Below, in pieces: positions 9,380 to 18,555 of a stretch of DNA of 64,000 bases. The notes below the pieces were generated by a model. The model worked only from the letters and a program-made list of their open reading frames with translations, was not told the DNA's origin and searched no databases. The stretch is from CBDCOD01 sp965219665. Its GTDB lineage: Bacteria > Pseudomonadota > Gammaproteobacteria > CAKMZV01. The translations under genes and the position numbers were made by a program. The stretch covers positions 124,001-188,000 of the forward strand of contig CBDCOD010000025.1 of NCBI GenBank assembly GCA_965219665.1, in the 5' to 3' direction. Positions within the stretch are counted from its first letter, which is position 1; each line of letters starts with the position of its first letter.

Positions 9380-9836
9380 TGTTATTCTACATTGCCCGAA
9401 AATTCCTAGCAATACGGGTGCAATTATTCGCCTATGTGCGAATACCATGGCACGCTTACATTTGATTAAGCCACTTGCTTTTAGTCTAGAGGATAAAAAA
9501 TTGAGGCGCGCTGGCTTAGATTATCATGAGTTTGCACAAATTGCTGTGCACGACAGTTGGGAGGCGTGCAGAGTTACTTTAGGTGACGTGCCTGTATTTG
9601 CTTTCACTACTAAGGCACAGCAGCACTACCACCGTGTGCAATATAGCGCACAGTGTGGTCTGCTATTTGGTTCAGAAACAAGTGGTTTGCCTGATGATAT
9701 TTTAGGTCAGTTTGATCATGAGCATTTATGTCGCTTGCCCATGCGCCCACAAAGCCGTAGTCTCAATCTTGCAAATACAGTTAGTGTGGCAGTCTATGAA
9801 GCATGGCAACAGCAGGGATTTAGTGGTGCCGTCTAA
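9372..9836 (+). CDS. trmL: tRNA (cytidine(34)-2'-O)-methyltransferase TrmL
   Basis: SPOUT-fold methyltransferase that modifies the wobble base of tRNA-Leu isoacceptors. At 154 residues it has normal family length. Signature segments are PKIPSNTGAIIRLCAN near the N-terminus, GSETSGLP at 100-107 and the knot region PQSRSLNLANTVSVAVYE at the C-terminus. It overlaps the end of the lipoprotein gene by 8 bases and the start of the following HAD gene by about 11 bases. Confidence 0.93.
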   Translation: MIDVILHCPKIPSNTGAIIRLCANTMARLHLIKPLAFSLEDKKLRRAGLDYHEFAQIAVHDSWEACRVTLGDVPVFAFTTKAQQHYHRVQYSAQCGLLFGSETSGLPDDILGQFDHEHLCRLPMRPQSRSLNLANTVSVAVYEAWQQQGFSGAV

Positions 9837-10479
9837 ATACAAAGCATATTTTTTTGATTTAGATGGTACGCTATTAGATAGTGCGCCTGAATTGGTACGA
9901 GCTGCGCAGTATGCTGCCCGGCAGTTTAATGCTTCCGTGTTGCCTGAAAGCGTGCTACGTAGTAGTGTATCCAATGGTGCAAGGGCGCTATTGCGCAGGA
10001 TGCTCCCTGAGGACAAAATTGAAGAAGCGCACCCTGTCATGTTAGCTCATTATGTGGAATCTGGCATGCATAAGAGCCGGCTATTTGATGCGCTTGAAAC
10101 CCTATTGCTTACTTTGCAGCAGAAACCTGTCGTGTGGGGAATTATGACGAATAAGCCACGCTATCTCTCTGAGCCACTATTACAATCCATCCTGCCATGG
10201 TGGAATCAGTCTACATTGTACTGTGCAGATGATTTTGAGCGTAGCAAGCCGCACCCCGATCCACTGCTGCACATTGCTGAAACGCTATCTATTGCGCCTA
10301 CGTCAGCATGCTATATTGGCGATCATATAAAAGATATCCATAGTGCGAATGCTGCCAACTGGCACTCCATTGGTGCCCGATGGGGCTATCATGATGATGA
10401 GCCACAACTTTGGCAATGTCGGCATCTCTTTGACACACCGACACAATTGTGTAACTGGATTTATGGGCAGTTACATTAA
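9826..10479 (+). CDS. HAD-IA phosphatase, Gph/MupP-like
   Basis: Haloacid dehalogenase-type phosphatase of 217 residues. The nucleophile motif FFDLDGTLLD lies at about 9-18, a MTNKP motif II in the middle, then RSKPHPDPLL and the acidic motif GDHIKDIHSA. The tail WGYHDDEP resembles MupP (N-acetylmuramic acid 6-phosphate phosphatase) and phosphoglycolate phosphatases; I cannot separate them. I chose the GTG at 9826 because AGGGA lies 7 bases upstream. In Pseudomonas mupP is followed by yciK; here the YciK-like gene lies 1.6 kb downstream, after an opposite-strand aminotransferase gene. Confidence 0.78.
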   Translation: MPSKYKAYFFDLDGTLLDSAPELVRAAQYAARQFNASVLPESVLRSSVSNGARALLRRMLPEDKIEEAHPVMLAHYVESGMHKSRLFDALETLLLTLQQKPVVWGIMTNKPRYLSEPLLQSILPWWNQSTLYCADDFERSKPHPDPLLHIAETLSIAPTSACYIGDHIKDIHSANAANWHSIGARWGYHDDEPQLWQCRHLFDTPTQLCNWIYGQLH

Positions 10480-10571
10480 GCTCCTCGCCATTTAGAAACT
10501 GTTTGGTATCCTAAAATATAGGTAAATTGATCAGTTGCTGTTGGGGAGTTATATGTGAATGATGTGCGTTA

Positions 10572-11765
10572 TCAAATAATTTCAGTGATTGCTTCACAGA
10601 TTAATCTGGCTATAGTAGTGCAGTCTTGTTCGCTGAAAGTCAGTGGTAGTCTCATATCAAAGAGTGTTGCCATTATCTGGTCGGTGTGAGGTAATTTTTG
10701 ACGGCGCATATAGTGCCAGTGGTGGTGTGAAGAAGTAAAGCCAGTCGGCTCAGCCCTGCCGAACCATTTGAGGTCTATGCCACGATTAGCTGCAGCTGCT
10801 AGAAAAGCTTGGCATTGATTGGTAGTTAATGTGTTTAGCCTAAATTGGATAGAGGAACCTACATGGGTCTCAGCCAGAGGACGTTGAATGGTAGTGATGT
10901 GCGCGTGTTTCTTTAAGCCATGCTCTACGAGTTGATAACACTTATTCCAGCGTGCAATGTTGCCCTCTAAAAGTTTGAGTTGTGGGCGCAAAATAGCAGC
11001 GCGCAGATTATCCATACGGCACGACAGGTTGGGCGTAGTATAACGCACGTCACCAAAATGATTTTCGGGAGGCTTTGCACTGTGACGTGCATAGAGCATA
11101 TAGCTACCTGATAGCAAGATGGCACGTGCAGCAATATCAGCATCATCAGTAGTTAATAAGCCACCTTCCCCCGTGTTTAAGTGTTTATAGCTTTGGGTAG
11201 AAAAACAGGCCACTTTGCCAAAATTCCCTGAGCGTTTGCCATTCCATAATGCGCCCATAGTATGGGCACAGTCTTCTATAACTATAATTTCGCTTTCATT
11301 ACAAAGGGACATCAGTTGCTGCATGTCGCATAAGTGCCCACGCATATGTGATAGTAGTAGGTATTTTGCTTTTGAAGTGTCTATTTTGCGTTTGAGATCT
11401 TCTAGGTCAAGGCGTAGGGTGCTATCAACCTCTACCAGCATTGCTCGGGCATTGAGGGCGGCAATAGCACCAGGCACTGGAGCCAATGTAAAAGCGTTGG
11501 TTAGCACCGTATCGCCAGCGGCTACACCACAGGCACGCAGGGCGATTTGTAGCGCCTGCCCGCCTGAAGTGAGCGCAAGGCAATAAGCGCTCCCTTGCCA
11601 ATTACTATATTCTTGCTCAAGCAGTGCTACCTCGCTGCTTTCATCGTACAACTGATTATAGCGGTGCAGTCGTCCACTGCGCAGTACTGCCACTGCCGCA
11701 TCAATTGCCTCTTCTGGAATGGCTTCTTGCTGTGTGAAAGAACCAGTGAATTTCTCTGTCATCAT
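10572..11765 (-). CDS. DegT/DnrJ/EryC1/StrS family PLP aminotransferase
   Basis: Fold-type I PLP enzyme of the sugar aminotransferase family, 397 residues. The Schiff-base lysine is K194 in SYKHLNTGEGG; the PLP phosphate-binding TSGGQALQIAL segment lies at about 66-76, and EDCAHTMGA carries the conserved Asp that contacts the pyridine nitrogen. Such enzymes usually transaminate nucleotide-linked keto-sugars for surface glycans. No sugar genes adjoin it; the polysaccharide operon begins 10 kb away. It is read against its neighbours and sits between the HAD gene and the YciK-like gene. Confidence 0.85.
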   Translation of the reverse strand: MMTEKFTGSFTQQEAIPEEAIDAAVAVLRSGRLHRYNQLYDESSEVALLEQEYSNWQGSAYCLALTSGGQALQIALRACGVAAGDTVLTNAFTLAPVPGAIAALNARAMLVEVDSTLRLDLEDLKRKIDTSKAKYLLLSHMRGHLCDMQQLMSLCNESEIIVIEDCAHTMGALWNGKRSGNFGKVACFSTQSYKHLNTGEGGLLTTDDADIAARAILLSGSYMLYARHSAKPPENHFGDVRYTTPNLSCRMDNLRAAILRPQLKLLEGNIARWNKCYQLVEHGLKKHAHITTIQRPLAETHVGSSIQFRLNTLTTNQCQAFLAAAANRGIDLKWFGRAEPTGFTSSHHHWHYMRRQKLPHTDQIMATLFDMRLPLTFSEQDCTTIARLICEAITEII

Positions 11766-12079
11766 GTATTACTATTGGTTATTATGTGCTTAGCATCGCT
11801 TGTGTGATTGCGTAAAAACTTAAGTATTCAGATTGATTTTAACACATGCGTAGTTCTATTTATGTCATTGCATGTTAAAGAATCGGACTCTAAAAAAACA
11901 TGGTAACCATGAAAGAGGGTTTTTATGAATTGCTTGTCAGTGATGGTGTCATTGATACAATGTCCTATGATATGCGCCTTTCTGACATTAGCCTTAGGGG
12001 ATAATAGCCTGCTGCATAGTACATGCGCATAGAATGGTCGTACTGTTTAAATATTGTGTGAATTATTAGAAGGTGGTAG
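11766..12079. promoter_or_regulatory. Divergent intergenic region, no gene supported
   Basis: 314 bases between the divergent aminotransferase and SDR genes. It contains an inverted repeat CATGGT-A-ACCATG at 11899-11911, a candidate operator. A short open frame starting in this repeat (MVTMKEGFYELL...) runs about 34 codons and may be a gene remnant, but nothing supports expression. A GGTGG site at about 12071 serves the gene at 12080. Confidence 0.35.
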
Positions 12080-12832
12080 ATGAAAGTCCCAAGTTATCCT
12101 AAAAAAGGGGATTTGCTCAAGGGCAAAAATATTGTGATTACAGGCGCAACGTCTGGCATTGGTAAAGCAGTTGCGTTAGCATGTTCCCAGCATGGAGCAC
12201 AACTGGTACTGCTAGGTCGCAATAGCCGCAAATTAGAGGCAGTTGCAGATGAGATAGAAGCGCAGTGTGAAGAGGCACAAATACACTTATATCCGTTGAA
12301 CTTGGAGACAGCGAAGGACACAGACTATCAAGATGCGGTAGGGGTGTTAGAGCAACATTTTAACACGCTACATGGTTTGGTGCATAATGCGGCTGCCTTG
12401 GGGAATTTAAGCCCATTGAGACACTATAATTTAGTGCAATGGTATAAGGTAATGCAGACTAATCTAAATGCTCCAATTATGCTTACACAAGCGTGCTTGC
12501 CTTTATTGGAAAAGAGTGGCGCCACTTCAGTAATTTTTACCACCTCAGGTGTTGCTCAAAAGGCAACTCCTTATTGGGGGGCTTATGGTGTGAGTAAATG
12601 TGCGCATGAATATTGTATGCGCTTGTTGGCAGCTGAGTATGATCATACTGACTTACGCAGCAATGCTATATCTCCAGGGGCAGTGGCTACTGGTATGCGT
12701 GCCCGTGCCTTTCCTGCCGAAAACCCGAATACTCTGGTAAAGCCTGAGCAGATAGTTGATGCATGGCTATATTTGCTTAGTGATGAGAGCATTGGTGTTA
12801 GCGGGCAGGTCATTCAAGCACAGCCTGCCTAA
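12080..12832 (+). CDS. SDR family oxidoreductase, YciK-like
   Basis: Short-chain dehydrogenase/reductase of 250 residues. The cofactor motif TGATSGIG lies at 21-28, the NAA strand (HNAAALG) near 102-108, and the catalytic Ser156 with Y169xxxK173. The C-terminal half (AISPGAVATGMRARAFPAENP) closely resembles the E. coli YciK type, whose physiological substrate is unknown. It is followed 12 bases later by an EamA transporter gene, so the two are probably co-transcribed. Confidence 0.85.
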   Translation: MKVPSYPKKGDLLKGKNIVITGATSGIGKAVALACSQHGAQLVLLGRNSRKLEAVADEIEAQCEEAQIHLYPLNLETAKDTDYQDAVGVLEQHFNTLHGLVHNAAALGNLSPLRHYNLVQWYKVMQTNLNAPIMLTQACLPLLEKSGATSVIFTTSGVAQKATPYWGAYGVSKCAHEYCMRLLAAEYDHTDLRSNAISPGAVATGMRARAFPAENPNTLVKPEQIVDAWLYLLSDESIGVSGQVIQAQPA

Positions 12833-12844
12833 GTTTGCCTGTTA

Positions 12845-13720
12845 ATGCAGCATTCTCTATTTTGGATTGGTGTGTTGTTAACGCAACTTTCAGGGTTATG
12901 TGCTGCACTTTTTTTTATTCTATTTCAATCGGCAGTTTCTGGTATAAATCCACTCATAGCTGTACTTGTTTTGTTTTCATTCGCCGCAGTATTTTCTGTA
13001 GTGTTTGCCTCTGTAAGGAGAAAAAAGCCGTGGCTTAAAAAATGGGATAAGCGTGCGTGGCTGATGCTATTAGGTCTGGCAATTGCGGCACCAGTTGGTA
13101 ATGTAACGATGGCTATATCGTTGAGCAGCACGCTGGCAAGTAATGTGCATCTTTTTCAACGTACTGAAACCATTTTTGCGGTATTGATAGGCATATTGGT
13201 CTTTTCTGAAAAAGGTATAACTGTTTTAGTGGGTGCTACGCTACTATTTATCATAGGTATTGTAACGCTCAATAGTGATAGCACTGCCTCTATTACGATG
13301 ATATCAGTGCTTGCAGGCTTATTATCCGGGCTAAGCTTTGCCACCATGCAAGCATTTATCGCAAAATTACTGCCATATGCTTCTGCTAATTTTATCAATG
13401 CCCTGCGTTTGATAGCTTCTGTGATGGCACTTTTGTTGATTATGCCAAATGTAACTTCCCAGATTGTTCAATTGCCTATTGAAGTCTTTTTTGTTCTTGC
13501 ACTGTGTGGATTAATAGGACCGGTCGTTGGGCGTATTTTGTACACGTATGCAACTCGCAATATCGGCATTGCACGTGCTGCCTTATTTGGTTCAACCAGT
13601 CCTATATTTACTCTAATTTTGCAAACTATAGTGTATGGTAATCAGGTGAGTATTCATCAAATAGTTGGCTCAATTATTTTACTTGTAGCAGTAACACTGC
13701 CTTTTATTGTGCGCTTATAA
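12845..13720 (+). CDS. DMT/EamA family transporter
   Basis: Inner-membrane protein of 291 residues with about ten hydrophobic segments in two EamA halves, the architecture of drug/metabolite exporters. The second half carries the usual GPVVGRILYTYATRNIG-type loop. The substrate is not predictable. Its last 17 bases overlap, tail to tail, the end of the opposite-strand gene at 13704. Confidence 0.8.
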   Translation: MQHSLFWIGVLLTQLSGLCAALFFILFQSAVSGINPLIAVLVLFSFAAVFSVVFASVRRKKPWLKKWDKRAWLMLLGLAIAAPVGNVTMAISLSSTLASNVHLFQRTETIFAVLIGILVFSEKGITVLVGATLLFIIGIVTLNSDSTASITMISVLAGLLSGLSFATMQAFIAKLLPYASANFINALRLIASVMALLLIMPNVTSQIVQLPIEVFFVLALCGLIGPVVGRILYTYATRNIGIARAALFGSTSPIFTLILQTIVYGNQVSIHQIVGSIILLVAVTLPFIVRL

Positions 13721-14042
13721 AAGTAGGGTAGCGCGGTTTCCCACTGGCAAACTCTCCTTTGTATTTATAAGATACGGTTGAGCCAATTGCGGGGGGGTTA
13801 ATACGCTGGTGTTTTTTAAAGCCTACACTGAGTTTGAAGTCACCATGCTGGGCACTTCGTACACTCAGTGAACCCATTATCCCTTCATAGCGCCCTTTTC
13901 CTGGATGATGAGCAGTAACAGTAGCCGTACTGGTCTGAGGGATGGTGCTTGCGCTATCTGCTGCTGAAGCGGGGGCAATGGTAAGTAGTGCCAGTATTAT
14001 GGCAAAAACCCAAGACTGGGCAAATAATTTTAAGTGTATCAT
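13704..14042 (-). CDS. Exported stand-alone OB-fold domain related to ATP-dependent DNA ligase LigE
   Basis: A 112-residue protein with a clear Sec signal peptide (cleavage after ALA-type site near residue 27). Residues about 45-112 read as the C-terminal OB domain of bacterial ATP-dependent ligase E: PGKGRYEGIMGSL, then VGFKKHQRINPPAIG, then YKYKGEFASGKPRYPTF. LigE is itself often exported, but has an adenylation domain (KxDG lysine) of roughly 170 residues before the OB part; here that is absent. A strong AGGAG site lies 7 bases before the start codon, so it looks expressed rather than decayed. Function could be DNA binding outside the cytoplasm; this is inference. Confidence 0.75.
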   Translation of the reverse strand: MIHLKLFAQSWVFAIILALLTIAPASAADSASTIPQTSTATVTAHHPGKGRYEGIMGSLSVRSAQHGDFKLSVGFKKHQRINPPAIGSTVSYKYKGEFASGKPRYPTFISAQ

Positions 14043-14135
14043 AGTAGTCTCCTAGATAGATAATGAAAAACACTATGATACACAACCATATCCGACAAGG
14101 TTGTATGCTAAGATGCAATATTGTGGATGAGAGGT

Positions 14136-15476
14136 TTATTCAAGCAATTGCTCTAATTGGTTAGAGCGGGATCCTTTTACTAATATAGTGCATGTATGTT
14201 GGCATTGCTGTTGAAAAGCCCTTTTTAGGGAAGCGATGGTGTCAAAATGGCGTGCAGTGCCGCCGTTTTGCTTAAAAAAATGGTGCGCTGCTATGCTCAT
14301 CTCTCCAATGGTCCATAGATTTTTAACACCACATTTTAGAGCGTGTAGAGCTACTTCTTGATGTAGCACTGCACTGCTATGTCCTAATTCTGCCATATCC
14401 CCCATGATGACCATACAATGCCCTATCTTCTTTTCCATTAAGCTATTTATCCCTGCCTTGAATGACGCAGGGTTGGCGTTATAGCAGTCATCTAATATCC
14501 ATGCTTGCCCACATTGTAGCCATTGCATGCGGTGAGTGTTTTCAATTTGTTTTTGTAGACCTTGGATACAGGTTTGTAGTGTTACACCGCATAGCAGGGC
14601 GGCAGTGGTCGAGAGCGCAGCATTATATGCACTGTGTTCTCCGCTGATAGGCAGTTCTACCTCTATAATTTGATTGCGGTGGGAGAGGATGGTTTTGCCA
14701 TGCTCATACCCCCATTGTAAGAAACTGTCGCATTGTTGTTTCAATGGTGCAACCGTGTATATTGGGGCATTACTTTGCTGTTCCCACTGCCCAAGCCATG
14801 GACTGTTTTTATCAATAATAGCAGCACCATTAGTTGGTAGTTGAGCAAGCAGCTCTCCTTTTGTTTGTACAATGCATTCTTGGCTACCAAAAATACCTAA
14901 ATGTGCGCTTTGCGCATTGCTCAAAATTCCAATATGGGGTTTGACCAATTTGGCAAGATAGTCAATATCACCAGGCTGGCGCGCACCCATTTCAATCACG
15001 ATATGGCTTTCTCCCTGCCAGTTGAGTAAACTTTTGGGGACGCCGATTTCATTATTAAAATTACCTGGGTTAGCTAAAGTGGCATATTGTTCATTGAGTA
15101 TGTTGTATAAAAATTCCTTAATGGTGGTTTTACCATTGCTACCTGTTATGCCAATGCGTTTGGTGTGTGTGGCTTGGCTATGGAAGTAGGCAGCACTGAT
15201 AGCCCCAAATGCAGCAGTAGTATCCTCTACAGGTATAGTGGGTATTGAGGTGTTTTTTTTCTGAGAAACAATTGCGGCAGCAGCCCCTTTATTAACTGCT
15301 TGTTGTAGGTAGTCGTGACCGTTATGCCGCTCTCCCTTTAGAGCAACAAATAGGCTGCCGGCTTGTAACGAACGCGTATCAGTTTGTATAGCGGAAAAGT
15401 AGGATGGACATGAAGAGAGGTCTGCTAAAGGATATAATTTGGATAGCGTTTCTCTCGGTAAGAGTAGTCCCTGCAT
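14136..15476 (-). CDS. murF: UDP-N-acetylmuramoyl-tripeptide--D-alanyl-D-alanine ligase
   Basis: Cytoplasmic Mur ligase adding D-Ala-D-Ala to the UDP-MurNAc tripeptide, the last cytoplasmic step of peptidoglycan precursor assembly. At 446 residues it fits MurF. The ATP loop TGSNGKTT lies at 111-118; the N-terminal substrate domain carries DTRSLQAGSLFVALKGE; the third domain ends with the typical ILVKGSRSNQLEQ. It stands apart from a dcw cluster here, downstream of fbp and a small lipoprotein gene on the same strand. Confidence 0.94.
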   Translation of the reverse strand: MQGLLLPRETLSKLYPLADLSSCPSYFSAIQTDTRSLQAGSLFVALKGERHNGHDYLQQAVNKGAAAAIVSQKKNTSIPTIPVEDTTAAFGAISAAYFHSQATHTKRIGITGSNGKTTIKEFLYNILNEQYATLANPGNFNNEIGVPKSLLNWQGESHIVIEMGARQPGDIDYLAKLVKPHIGILSNAQSAHLGIFGSQECIVQTKGELLAQLPTNGAAIIDKNSPWLGQWEQQSNAPIYTVAPLKQQCDSFLQWGYEHGKTILSHRNQIIEVELPISGEHSAYNAALSTTAALLCGVTLQTCIQGLQKQIENTHRMQWLQCGQAWILDDCYNANPASFKAGINSLMEKKIGHCMVIMGDMAELGHSSAVLHQEVALHALKCGVKNLWTIGEMSIAAHHFFKQNGGTARHFDTIASLKRAFQQQCQHTCTILVKGSRSNQLEQLLE

Positions 15477-15501
15477 GTATGTAATGTTTTAGGGGAAGCA
15501 G

Positions 15502-15867
15502 TTAATTCAGTATAACCCAGCCTCTGTTTTCTAAGCATTTTCGGGCAATGAGGTTCTTTTGTGTGTGGGCTCCACCAGCACCACCTAATGCGCCAAGCAC
15601 ACCACCAGCAGCAGCGCCTCGTCCTGCGCCTCTTGCTCCATCGCTAACCCCTCCGATTACTGCGCCAACTGCCGCACCTGTCAATGTGCCCTCAGCAATC
15701 TCCCCTGAAGTATCAACCTGATCAGCAAGTGCTTCACATTCTGAAATATCTTGCTCAAAAATTAAGCGCTCGCTGGGGGAAACATCCACAATATACTTGG
15801 GTGTGTTAGAGCAGGCTGATAATAGTATTATAGTTAGAGTGCATAAAGCAGTAATTGTGATGCGCAT
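15502..15867 (-). CDS. Small glycine-zipper lipoprotein
   Basis: 121-residue lipoprotein with lipobox LLSAC (Cys19). Residues about 60-105 form an alanine/glycine-rich glycine-zipper (GAAVGAVIGGVSDGARGAGR...), which in related outer-membrane lipoproteins forms a membrane-associated helical hairpin. The end carries CLENRGWVIL, a C-terminal signature common in these small lipoproteins. It lies between fbp and murF on the same strand with short gaps. The function is unknown. Confidence 0.72.
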   Translation of the reverse strand: MRITITALCTLTIILLSACSNTPKYIVDVSPSERLIFEQDISECEALADQVDTSGEIAEGTLTGAAVGAVIGGVSDGARGAGRGAAAGGVLGALGGAGGAHTQKNLIARKCLENRGWVILN

Positions 15868-15939
15868 AAGATAACCCCTATATAGAAAAAAATATACTTG
15901 CGTAATGGTTAAAGCTTTAATTATAGAAGGTTGAGGGTG

Positions 15940-16917
15940 CTATGTGCAATATTCTACGCAGATTTGTACTTCCTCCGGACTGCCCAGAATAACGGGTACG
16001 CGCTGATGGATGGCATGCGGTTCAATATCGAGAATACGCTGCTTCGTATCGGTTGATAGCCCACCTGCTTGCTCTATAAGAAAACTCATTGGAGAAGCTT
16101 CATAGATTAAGCGTAATTTACCTGCTTTTTCAGGGTTGCGACTGTCCCATGGATACATAAAGATGCCTCCACGCACTAAAATACGGTGAACGTCAGCAAC
16201 CATTGAAGCGACCCAGCGCATGTTGTAGCGTTTGTTAGCCTTTTCCGTTTCGCCAGCAATACAAGCGTCGATATAGTTGCGTATGCCACTAGACCAGAAA
16301 CGGTAGTTAGACATGTTGATAGCAAATTCAGCAGTTTGCTCCGTCACTCTGACAAATTCTTGGATGAGAACGAATTCACCTAATGTGCAATCCAGCCCGT
16401 AAAAATGTACACCAGTACCAATGGTTAGAACGAGGATAGTAGAGGTTCCATAGAGGACATACCCAGCAGCAACTTGTTGGCTTCCAGTCTTTAAAAAGGC
16501 TGTGTCTAAGGACTCTCCTGCTGTGTAGGGAAGGATAGAAAAGATAGTACCAATTGAAATATTAACATTGATATTGGAAGACCCATCTAATGGGTCAAAT
16601 GCAGCGATATATTTACCAGTATCGTGCGCTGCTACTGGTCTGTCTTCCTCTTCTGAGGCAATGCCAGCAATTTGTGAGCAGGATAGTAGATCCTTTTTAA
16701 GAATGTCATTAGAAAGCACATCTAATTTTTGCTGAATTTCTCCTTGCACATTAGTAGATTCAGCAGAACCGATAACGTTAGCAAACGCTCCTAAGTTCAC
16801 TTTCCAGGCAATTTTTTTACAGGAGCAGGTCGTTACGCGCAGCACTTCAACTAGTTCCGGTGCACACTGCTGTTGCTTTAAGTGGTCAAATAAAAGTGTA
16901 TTCATTAGGCAATTCAA
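15940..16917 (-). CDS. fbp: Class 1 fructose-1,6-bisphosphatase
   Basis: Gluconeogenic phosphatase converting fructose-1,6-bisphosphate to fructose-6-phosphate, 325 residues. The metal/phosphate motif DPLDGSSN lies at 108-115; SEEE near 89-92 supplies metal-binding acids; the substrate-binding region GGIFMYPWDSRNPEKAGKLR lies in the C-terminal third. The start at 16917 is followed by a second in-frame ATG at 16905. It lies 28 bases downstream of lnt on the same strand. Confidence 0.93.
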   Translation of the reverse strand: MNCLMNTLLFDHLKQQQCAPELVEVLRVTTCSCKKIAWKVNLGAFANVIGSAESTNVQGEIQQKLDVLSNDILKKDLLSCSQIAGIASEEEDRPVAAHDTGKYIAAFDPLDGSSNINVNISIGTIFSILPYTAGESLDTAFLKTGSQQVAAGYVLYGTSTILVLTIGTGVHFYGLDCTLGEFVLIQEFVRVTEQTAEFAINMSNYRFWSSGIRNYIDACIAGETEKANKRYNMRWVASMVADVHRILVRGGIFMYPWDSRNPEKAGKLRLIYEASPMSFLIEQAGGLSTDTKQRILDIEPHAIHQRVPVILGSPEEVQICVEYCT

Positions 16918-16945
16918 TTGAAGGTTGTTATTATTTTAAATTGTA

Positions 16946-18445
16946 TTATGAGATGTCTTGGCGATTATAGAGCATTCTTGAACGGTTCCCCACGGAAACA
17001 ATTAGCCCAATAATAATGATTGGCATAAGCAGCCACAGCCAATAGTTTCCATATCGTGAAAAGGGAGTAGACCCAGAATATAGCGGAAGTGGTGCATTAA
17101 GTGCTGCGCGTGTGTTTGCAGGTAATTGATGTAGGATTCGCCCATCGTTATCAATAATGGCAGTGAGTCCATTATTGGTTGATCTGGCAATAGCACGACC
17201 GCTTTCTAATGCTCTAATTTGCCCCATTTGTAGGAGTTGATGCGCCTCATTGGTGCCACTAAACCATGCTTCATTGCTGATATTGATAACTGCTTGAGCT
17301 TGTGGCAGTGCAGGGGCAATTGAATTCCAAAAAGCCAACTCATAGCAAATATTAAATGCTATAGGTATGTCATTTTTCAGTATAAAATTTTCAGGTATCG
17401 GATTGCCTTTTGAGAAATTTGCAAACTCTAATCCCCAAGCCCGAGGCAGGTAAGAAAATACAGAAGATAGGGGCACATATTCTGCAAAAGGTACGATGCG
17501 TCGTTTGGTATAAAAGCAGTCTCCTCCAAAGGTGCAAACGCTGTTGCCGTATGTTGTCTTATTCCCGCTGATAGCACCGCTTAGGATAGGTACATTATTG
17601 TTTTTCGTAAGTTCAGCGGCAGCTTGCTTGAGCCAGTTTGGAGTATATTGCCAGTAGTTTGCTACTGCAGTTTCAGGCCATATGATGAGGTCTGTTTTGG
17701 TAGCATTTTGCTCACTCAGAGACAGGAGCGTTCGTAGACTGGGATAGAACTGCTCAATTTTCCATTTTTCTGCTTGCTTGATGTTAGGTTGTACTAAAGT
17801 AACATTGATTGAACCTTCTGATTTTATAGTACCACTAGGTTGAATGAAGGTTATGCTGATTATAAGTGCAATGGCGCATACCAAGGGGGCAGGTTGATTC
17901 ATCTTTTTAAGCCATGCTGCAAGCCAGAAGGCGCTAATAAAAATAGTCCATGAAGCGCCGTATACGCCAAGCCATGGAATGATTTTTGATAGAGCAGTAT
18001 CTGCGCTAATATACCCTAGAGTGAGCCATGGAAAACCATCAATGACTGTGCCTTTAAGCCATTCAAAAATTAACCACACACTGCTGATGGTAACAGAGGC
18101 AGCAAACCATTTCAGGTGATATAAATGCCATGCGACTATCGCGGCAGCAGCACTATAGAGGGCAAGGTAGACTGTAAAGCCAAAGGTAAGCAACAGGGCT
18201 AAAACAACAGGCAAATCTTTAACTTGCATGCTTGCAAATATCCATATACTGGAGTGGATATGTAGCCCTATGCCCCAACAGAGTGCAATAAGTGCATGTT
18301 GCCGCCAAGGCATATTGGGTTGTAATATTAAAAAAAGTATCGTTAAGGCAATAATAGTCGCCAGTGTAAGGTGATCGGGGGCAAACCCTAGCCCTCCTAA
18401 GTAACCCAAAAATAAAGCGAGTGCGGCGTATAGGGTATGTATCAT
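16946..18445 (-). CDS. lnt: Apolipoprotein N-acyltransferase
   Basis: Inner-membrane enzyme that N-acylates the amino-terminal cysteine of lipoproteins. The 499-residue product has six or so N-terminal hydrophobic segments, then a periplasmic nitrilase-type domain. The expected catalytic triad is visible: Glu258 (WPETA), Lys314 (TKRRIVPFAEYVP) and Cys367 (NICYEL). It probably heads the minus-strand run lnt-fbp-lipoprotein-murF and is divergent from fumC. Confidence 0.92.
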   Translation of the reverse strand: MIHTLYAALALFLGYLGGLGFAPDHLTLATIIALTILFLILQPNMPWRQHALIALCWGIGLHIHSSIWIFASMQVKDLPVVLALLLTFGFTVYLALYSAAAAIVAWHLYHLKWFAASVTISSVWLIFEWLKGTVIDGFPWLTLGYISADTALSKIIPWLGVYGASWTIFISAFWLAAWLKKMNQPAPLVCAIALIISITFIQPSGTIKSEGSINVTLVQPNIKQAEKWKIEQFYPSLRTLLSLSEQNATKTDLIIWPETAVANYWQYTPNWLKQAAAELTKNNNVPILSGAISGNKTTYGNSVCTFGGDCFYTKRRIVPFAEYVPLSSVFSYLPRAWGLEFANFSKGNPIPENFILKNDIPIAFNICYELAFWNSIAPALPQAQAVINISNEAWFSGTNEAHQLLQMGQIRALESGRAIARSTNNGLTAIIDNDGRILHQLPANTRAALNAPLPLYSGSTPFSRYGNYWLWLLMPIIIIGLIVSVGNRSRMLYNRQDIS

Positions 18446-18555
18446 GAATCTGGCTGATAATTACAAAGACAGTATTATTGTATTTGAGTTTTTGCATCCC
18501 TTATAGACTAAGACTGTATAATTATTTGCATCAGTTAGTGGAGGCTAAATATATT

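Noticed and set aside
11899..12004. Short open frame MVTMKEGFYELL... upstream of the SDR gene
   Set aside because: Only about 34 codons, starts inside a palindrome, no homology I can name; could be a remnant but not supported as a gene.
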